From Ensifer sp. IC4062 (GTDB taxonomy: Bacteria; Pseudomonadota; Alphaproteobacteria; Rhizobiales; Rhizobiaceae): a stretch of 64,000 nt of DNA. The stretch's first letter is position 1, and the number at the start of each line of letters is the position of its first letter. This document shows, piece by piece, positions 60,535 through 64,000 of this stretch. The stretch is from contig NZ_JADYVD010000011.1 in the NCBI RefSeq assembly GCF_020193575.1, positions 62,001 to 126,000 of the forward strand, in the 5' to 3' direction. The position numbers and the translations under genes are program-made. The notes beneath the pieces were generated by a model. It was not told the origin of the DNA. It did no database searches and was given only the letters and a program-made list of their open reading frames with translations.

Positions 60535-61789
60535 ATTTCTGGGGTTTTTCCAGCATCGCCACTGCCTCGACATGCGCTGACCAAAGAAATTGGTCGATCG
60601 GCGTCACCGACGTGATCCGATATCCCGCGGCGGTCAGAATTGCGAGATCGCGCCCAAGCGTCACGGGATTGCAGGAAACGGCGGCAACCTTCTTCACGCC
60701 CGAGCGGGCGAGCTCGTGGCATTGAGCCTCGGCGCCGGCGCGCGGCGGATCGAACACGACGGCGTCGTAGGCCTTCAACTCCTGCGCCATCAACGGCCGG
60801 CGGAAAAGATCGCGTTTCTCGACGGTGACCGGCTTCAGGCCTTGCGTGTTGCGTGCGGCAAAATCCAGCGCTTTCAAAGCCTTGTCGTCACCTTCAACGG
60901 CGTGCACGCGCGCCCTTTGCGCGATCCTGAGAGCGAAGGTGCCGATGCCGGAGAAGAGATCGGCGACGTGTTTGGCCTTGCCGAGATGCTCGAGCACGAG
61001 CCTTGACATTGCCTCTTCGGCAGGCCTCGTTGCTTGGGTAAAACTTCCCGGCGGCGGTGACACGGTCACGCCGCCAAAGTCGATCGCCGGTTTTACGGGT
61101 TCGACGATGATCTCGCCGTTGAGGCTGACGCGAGCAATGCCGCGTTCTCCCAATACAGCCTCCACAGTCAGGCGCCGTTGCCGGTCGGTGACCTTGATGC
61201 CTTCAAAGGCGAGATCGAGGCCGGAGTTGGTTTCGAGCACCGTGATGCGAAACGGCTCGGCATTCGTCGCCATTGCGGCCGCGATCTTGCGTATGGTTGC
61301 GAGCCGGGAAACGATGCCCGGACTCGTGATGGGACATTCGCTGATCGATACGATGTGATGACTTTCTGCCTGGTTGTAGCCGAGCAGCATTTCTTTTTCC
61401 GTTCGCCGCGCAGTGAAGACGGCGCGTCGCCGCTCGCCCGGATGGGCGATCACCAGCGGCGCTACGTCCGGCGTCAGCCCCTTCGACTTCAACGCATCGA
61501 CAACGAGATTGCGTTTGAAGGCGTGATAAAGATCGTCGGAAGCGTGCTGGAGCGTACACCCGCCACAGGTGCCGTTGACCCCTTCAGGGCCGAAGTGACG
61601 ACACTTCGGCTCGGCCCGGTGGGGGGAATGCTCCTTCACCGAAATCAGCGTGCCGTGCGCCTTGTTGACCGCAAGCGCTACGGTTTCGCCCGGCAGCGTG
61701 AACGGCGCGTAGACCGGACCCGCTTCGGTCTGCGCGATGCCGTCGCCCCGCGCACCCAGACGGGCGATCGTGACGGTCTGCGTGCTCAT
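60533..61789 (-). CDS. TrmA/RlmD-type RNA uracil-C5 methyltransferase
   Basis: The protein has 418 residues from ATG 61789, which overlaps the tlyA stop (ATGA). It has an N-terminal TRAM-like region, an iron-sulfur cysteine set (CRHFGPEG ... GTCGGCTLQHAS with ISECPI) and the SAM fold (VADLFSGIGTFALRIAQ). The catalytic SCNPVTLGRDLAIL is followed by a final Glu in VEAVAML. The enzyme methylates U in rRNA or tRNA (RlmD, RlmC or TrmFO-independent TrmA type); which base is not fixed by sequence. It is in one operon with tlyA. Confidence 0.92.
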   Translation of the reverse strand: MSTQTVTIARLGARGDGIAQTEAGPVYAPFTLPGETVALAVNKAHGTLISVKEHSPHRAEPKCRHFGPEGVNGTCGGCTLQHASDDLYHAFKRNLVVDALKSKGLTPDVAPLVIAHPGERRRAVFTARRTEKEMLLGYNQAESHHIVSISECPITSPGIVSRLATIRKIAAAMATNAEPFRITVLETNSGLDLAFEGIKVTDRQRRLTVEAVLGERGIARVSLNGEIIVEPVKPAIDFGGVTVSPPPGSFTQATRPAEEAMSRLVLEHLGKAKHVADLFSGIGTFALRIAQRARVHAVEGDDKALKALDFAARNTQGLKPVTVEKRDLFRRPLMAQELKAYDAVVFDPPRAGAEAQCHELARSGVKKVAAVSCNPVTLGRDLAILTAAGYRITSVTPIDQFLWSAHVEAVAMLEKPQK

Positions 61790-62541
61790 GGTTTCACACC
61801 GGCAAGGAGGAATTCTGCGTTGCCATCGCCTCCGGCAATGGGGGAGGGAATGAGACCGAGGCTTCGCCAGCCCATGTCCTGCACTAGCCAGCGCTCGAGT
61901 TCGGCGGCAACGGCAGACGCGCTCTCCGGATCCTTGAGCAGCCCGGCCTTGCTGATCGCCTCGCGGCCGGCCTCGAATTGCGGCTTGACGAGCAGAACGC
62001 AATGCGCGCCGGGTTCGGCCATGCCGAGCGCGGGCGGCAGCGCCAGTTTCAAAGAAATGAAGGAGACATCGGAGACGACGAAGGTGATTGCATGATTGCC
62101 GACGTCCGCGATCGTCATCGCGCGGGCGTTCAACCCTTCGATATTGGTGACGCGCGGATCTTCCGCAATCCTGGGATGCATCTGCCCATGGCCAACGTCG
62201 ACGGCCACGACATGGTGAGCGCCGCGCGTGAGCAGTACCTCGGTGAAGCCGCCGGTCGAGGCGCCGATATCGATACAGGTCTGCCCGGATGGGTCGAAGC
62301 CGAAATGGTCGAGGGCGGCGACGAGCTTCAGCGCCGCCCGGGAAACATAGGCTTGCGCCGGATCATCGATGGTGATCGCTACATCTCCGGCGAATGTAGC
62401 GGCCGGCTTGGTGACGGTGCGGCCATCGACCTTTACGGTGCCGCGTTGGATCGCATCGCGCGCGCGGGCGCGGCTGGCGACCAGCCCCTTGTTCAGGAGC
62501 AACTGGTCGAGGCGGATCGTCATGTGTGTTTCGGTGGACAT
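61786..62541 (-). CDS. tlyA: TlyA-family 2'-O-methyltransferase/hemolysin A
   Basis: The protein has 251 residues from ATG 62541 (MSTETHMTIRLDQLL); ATG 62523 is also possible. The N-terminal S4 domain (RLDQLLLNKGLVASRARARDAIQRGTVKVDG) is followed by an FtsJ-type fold: YVSRAALKLVAALDHF, CIDIGASTGGFTEVLL, FVVSDVSFISL and LLVKPQFEAGRE (the K-D-K-E tetrad). TlyA methylates rRNA 2'-OH at the subunit interface in other bacteria. The RNA methyltransferase gene overlaps its stop, so the pair is coupled. Confidence 0.92.
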   Translation of the reverse strand: MSTETHMTIRLDQLLLNKGLVASRARARDAIQRGTVKVDGRTVTKPAATFAGDVAITIDDPAQAYVSRAALKLVAALDHFGFDPSGQTCIDIGASTGGFTEVLLTRGAHHVVAVDVGHGQMHPRIAEDPRVTNIEGLNARAMTIADVGNHAITFVVSDVSFISLKLALPPALGMAEPGAHCVLLVKPQFEAGREAISKAGLLKDPESASAVAAELERWLVQDMGWRSLGLIPSPIAGGDGNAEFLLAGVKP

Positions 62542-62785
62542 GGGCCCGTCATCGCGCGTAGCGCGCCGCAATGCAAGAGATCCGGGCGACAGGCTATGAA
62601 TTAAGCGAAATTAAATCAAAGGGTCCTATCGTCCCGGGCTGGCAAAGCCCTCCCGACGAACCATGATCGGTTCCGTTTCTCTGCCATATCCCATGTTTAT
62701 TGGCGCCATCCGAGCCAGCCGCCCTCCCACGGTACCGAAGCCGGTTGCGCGTCCGCGTCTATTCCTGAAGCAGGATCCTACTTCC
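62542..62785. other. divergent interval between tlyA and the second chemoreceptor
   Basis: About 245 bp with no repeat, RNA or operator that I can identify; it should hold both promoters. Confidence 0.4.
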
Positions 62786-64000
62786 ATGTCTCTGAAGAAC
62801 ATTTCCCTCAGCCGCAAACTCGGCCTGACCTTTGCGGGGCTGATTGCGCTCTTCCTGGTCGTGTCTGCGGTCGTCTACTCGAAAGCCGAACTCGCCAGGC
62901 AGGCATCGATCCGACAGAGTCAGTCTGCACGGCTCGTCACCTTCATCGACGAGGCTTCCCAGGCGATGCTAGAGCAGGCGGTCAATCTCCGCGGTTTCCT
63001 GCTCTTTCGCAGCGACAGCACTTACAATGATGTTTTCGCAAATCGCGAGCGGATGGAGCAGAGCATTGCGGCTGCTCGCCAGGCGGCCTCGGACGAGACG
63101 CAGCTCCTGACCCTTATCGACAATATGCAGAAGGCCGCAGACGTCTATTACAACGAACTCGCCAAGCCGCAGCTTGAGGCACGCCGGACGACGGAAATGC
63201 CGATCCTCGAGGTCGTCGAGATCGGCCGCAACGCCACCAAGGGCCAACTTGATGCGTTCCGTGACGCGGCCGCCAAGATCAAAGAGCAGGCGCGCGGTTG
63301 GTCGGCCGAGCAGGAAGCTCTGCAGGCGAATGCGACTGCAGTCCTGCTTTCAGCACTCGGTTTGGGTGCCGTCGCCGCGACCGTGGCGGCGGTTTTGATG
63401 GCTTGGGTGCTTTCGCGCGTGATCGTGCGCCCGATCGTCGGCATGACAGGGGCGATGGGCCGCCTAGCCGCCGGCAGTCATGACATCGAGGTGCCCGCCC
63501 TCGACCGAAAGGATGAGGTCGGACAGATGGCGCGCGCGGTGCTCGTCTTCCGCGAAGCGGCGGTCGAAAAGCTCAGGCTTTCCGGTGAAGCCGATAGGAT
63601 AAGGAGCGAGGCGGAAGCCGAACGGGGCCGGACGGATGCAGACAGGGCACGCGAGGCGGCCGAGATCCGCTCCGCGATGGAGGCGCTCGGTAGCGGGCTC
63701 GCCGCCCTTGCGGAAGGCAATATCGCCCACCGTATCGAAGTGCCGTTCGCCGAACGCCTCGACCCCCTGCGCATGGATTTCAACCAGTCGTTGGAAAAAC
63801 TTCAGGCGACGCTGCGCGCCGTCGGCGAGAATGCAAGCGCCATCAACGCCGGCGCCGCTGAAATCCGCGAAGCCGCAAGCGATCTCGCAAGACGCACCGA
63901 ACAGCAGGCCGCTTCCGTCGAGGAAACAGCGGCGGCGCTGGAAGAGATCACGACGACGGTGCGCGATTCGACCAAACGCGCCGAAGATGCCGGGATCCTC
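62786..64000 (+). CDS. methyl-accepting chemotaxis protein (partial, runs off the window)
   Basis: The first 405 codons are present. The start MSLKNISLSRKLGLTFAGLIALFLVVSAVVYSKAE gives a short N-terminal helix. A small CHASE3-like or four-helix periplasmic domain follows (about 40-185; AMLEQAVNLRGFLLFRSDSTYNDVF), then a second helix (AVLLSALGLGAVAATVAAVLMAW) and HAMP (VIVRPIVGMTGAMGRLAAG). It reaches the methylation helix [22 protein letters not shown]. This last stretch is nearly identical to that of the McpU-like receptor 3.1 kb upstream, though the sensor is quite different. It would sense a different signal through the same signalling tip. Confidence 0.88.
   Translation, partial: MSLKNISLSRKLGLTFAGLIALFLVVSAVVYSKAELARQASIRQSQSARLVTFIDEASQAMLEQAVNLRGFLLFRSDSTYNDVFANRERMEQSIAAARQAASDETQLLTLIDNMQKAADVYYNELAKPQLEARRTTEMPILEVVEIGRNATKGQLDAFRDAAAKIKEQARGWSAEQEALQANATAVLLSALGLGAVAATVAAVLMAWVLSRVIVRPIVGMTGAMGRLAAGSHDIEVPALDRKDEVGQMARAVLVFREAAVEKLRLSGEADRIRSEAEAERGRTDADRAREAAEIRSAMEALGSGLAALAEGNIAHRIEVPFAERLDPLRMDFNQSLEKLQATLRAVGENASAINAGAAEIREAASDLARRTEQQAASVEETAAALEEITTTVRDSTKRAEDAGIL

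Noticed and set aside
1-64000. CRISPR array, tRNA/rRNA genes, insertion sequences, prophage or integrative element
   Set aside because: I found no regular spacer-repeat pattern, no cloverleaf with CCA or GTTCGA-type arm, and no transposase, integrase or phage protein motif. The repeats seen are non-coding mosaic elements.

Overview
The window is a high-GC, gene-dense chromosomal segment from an alphaproteobacterium of the Rhizobiaceae, most likely Ensifer/Sinorhizobium or a near relative. The evidence is the F0 operon layout (atpI-atpB-atpE-atpF2-atpF with no F1 genes), rhizobial intergenic mosaic repeats, the order acyl-CoA dehydrogenase / enoyl-CoA hydratase / McpU-type receptor / rRNA methyltransferase / tlyA that I recall from the S. 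meliloti chromosome, and several families typical of Rhizobiaceae (DUF6101, DUF6656-like, BA14K). I see no transposase, integrase, prophage, CRISPR array, tRNA or rRNA gene. The organism is inferred, not proven.

Layout. 1-2 kb: end of a galactose/galactonate (De Ley-Doudoroff type) operon, a dehydrogenase and dgoK, with a divergent IclR regulator and a palindromic operator. 2-4.3 kb: two tandem LuxR-type regulators, then a gene-free stretch with a RIME-like repeat and a candidate small RNA that has a sigma-54 type promoter and an intrinsic terminator. 4.3-10.1 kb: Mrp/ApbC, a CorA channel, Kup, and a SleB-type cell wall hydrolase. 10.4-13.1 kb: the F0 ATP synthase operon. 13.3-18 kb: rnhB, a PA0069-type radical SAM protein, a short glycosyltransferase-like protein, moaB, ispE. 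18-25 kb: exported TPR protein, polyprenyl diphosphate synthase, DUF2007, an N6-adenine-type methyltransferase, an S49 peptidase, a small membrane protein, glyQ. 25-30 kb: lemA and a DUF2207 protein inserted between glyQ and glyS. 30-33 kb: AraC-cupin-LysE group, DUF523, an exported HPE1-like protein. 33-38 kb: purD, then a PotD-like binding protein overlapping a GGDEF-EAL protein (NspS-MbaA-like). 38-43 kb: fosmidomycin-resistance-type MFS pump with divergent AraC regulator, MipA/OmpV, ubiA. 43-49 kb: DUF6101, a six-repeat DUF1217 (flagellar-type) protein, a D-2-hydroxyacid-type FAD oxidase, Sua5, a DUF6656-like protein. 49.5-52.2 kb: cobalamin riboswitch leading a Rieske glycine-betaine demethylase pair (gbcA-gbcB). 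52-58 kb: GH25 lysozyme, BA14K-like protein, ZntB/CorA-type transporter, acyl-CoA dehydrogenase and enoyl-CoA hydratase. 58-64 kb: McpU-like chemoreceptor, a TrmA/RlmD-type methyltransferase and tlyA in an overlapping pair, and a second chemoreceptor cut by the window end.

Most genes are housekeeping. The parts that stand out are regulatory: the binding-protein/c-di-GMP unit at 34.7-38.2 kb, the B12 riboswitch with a Shine-Dalgarno-sequestering hairpin in front of betaine demethylase, the sigma-54 promoter plus terminator around 4.06-4.2 kb, and seven RIME-like repeats, three of which supply the final codons of the neighbouring gene. Several starts are GTG or TTG (mbaA-like, atpI, atpB, ispB, mipA, mcpU), chosen from Shine-Dalgarno position.
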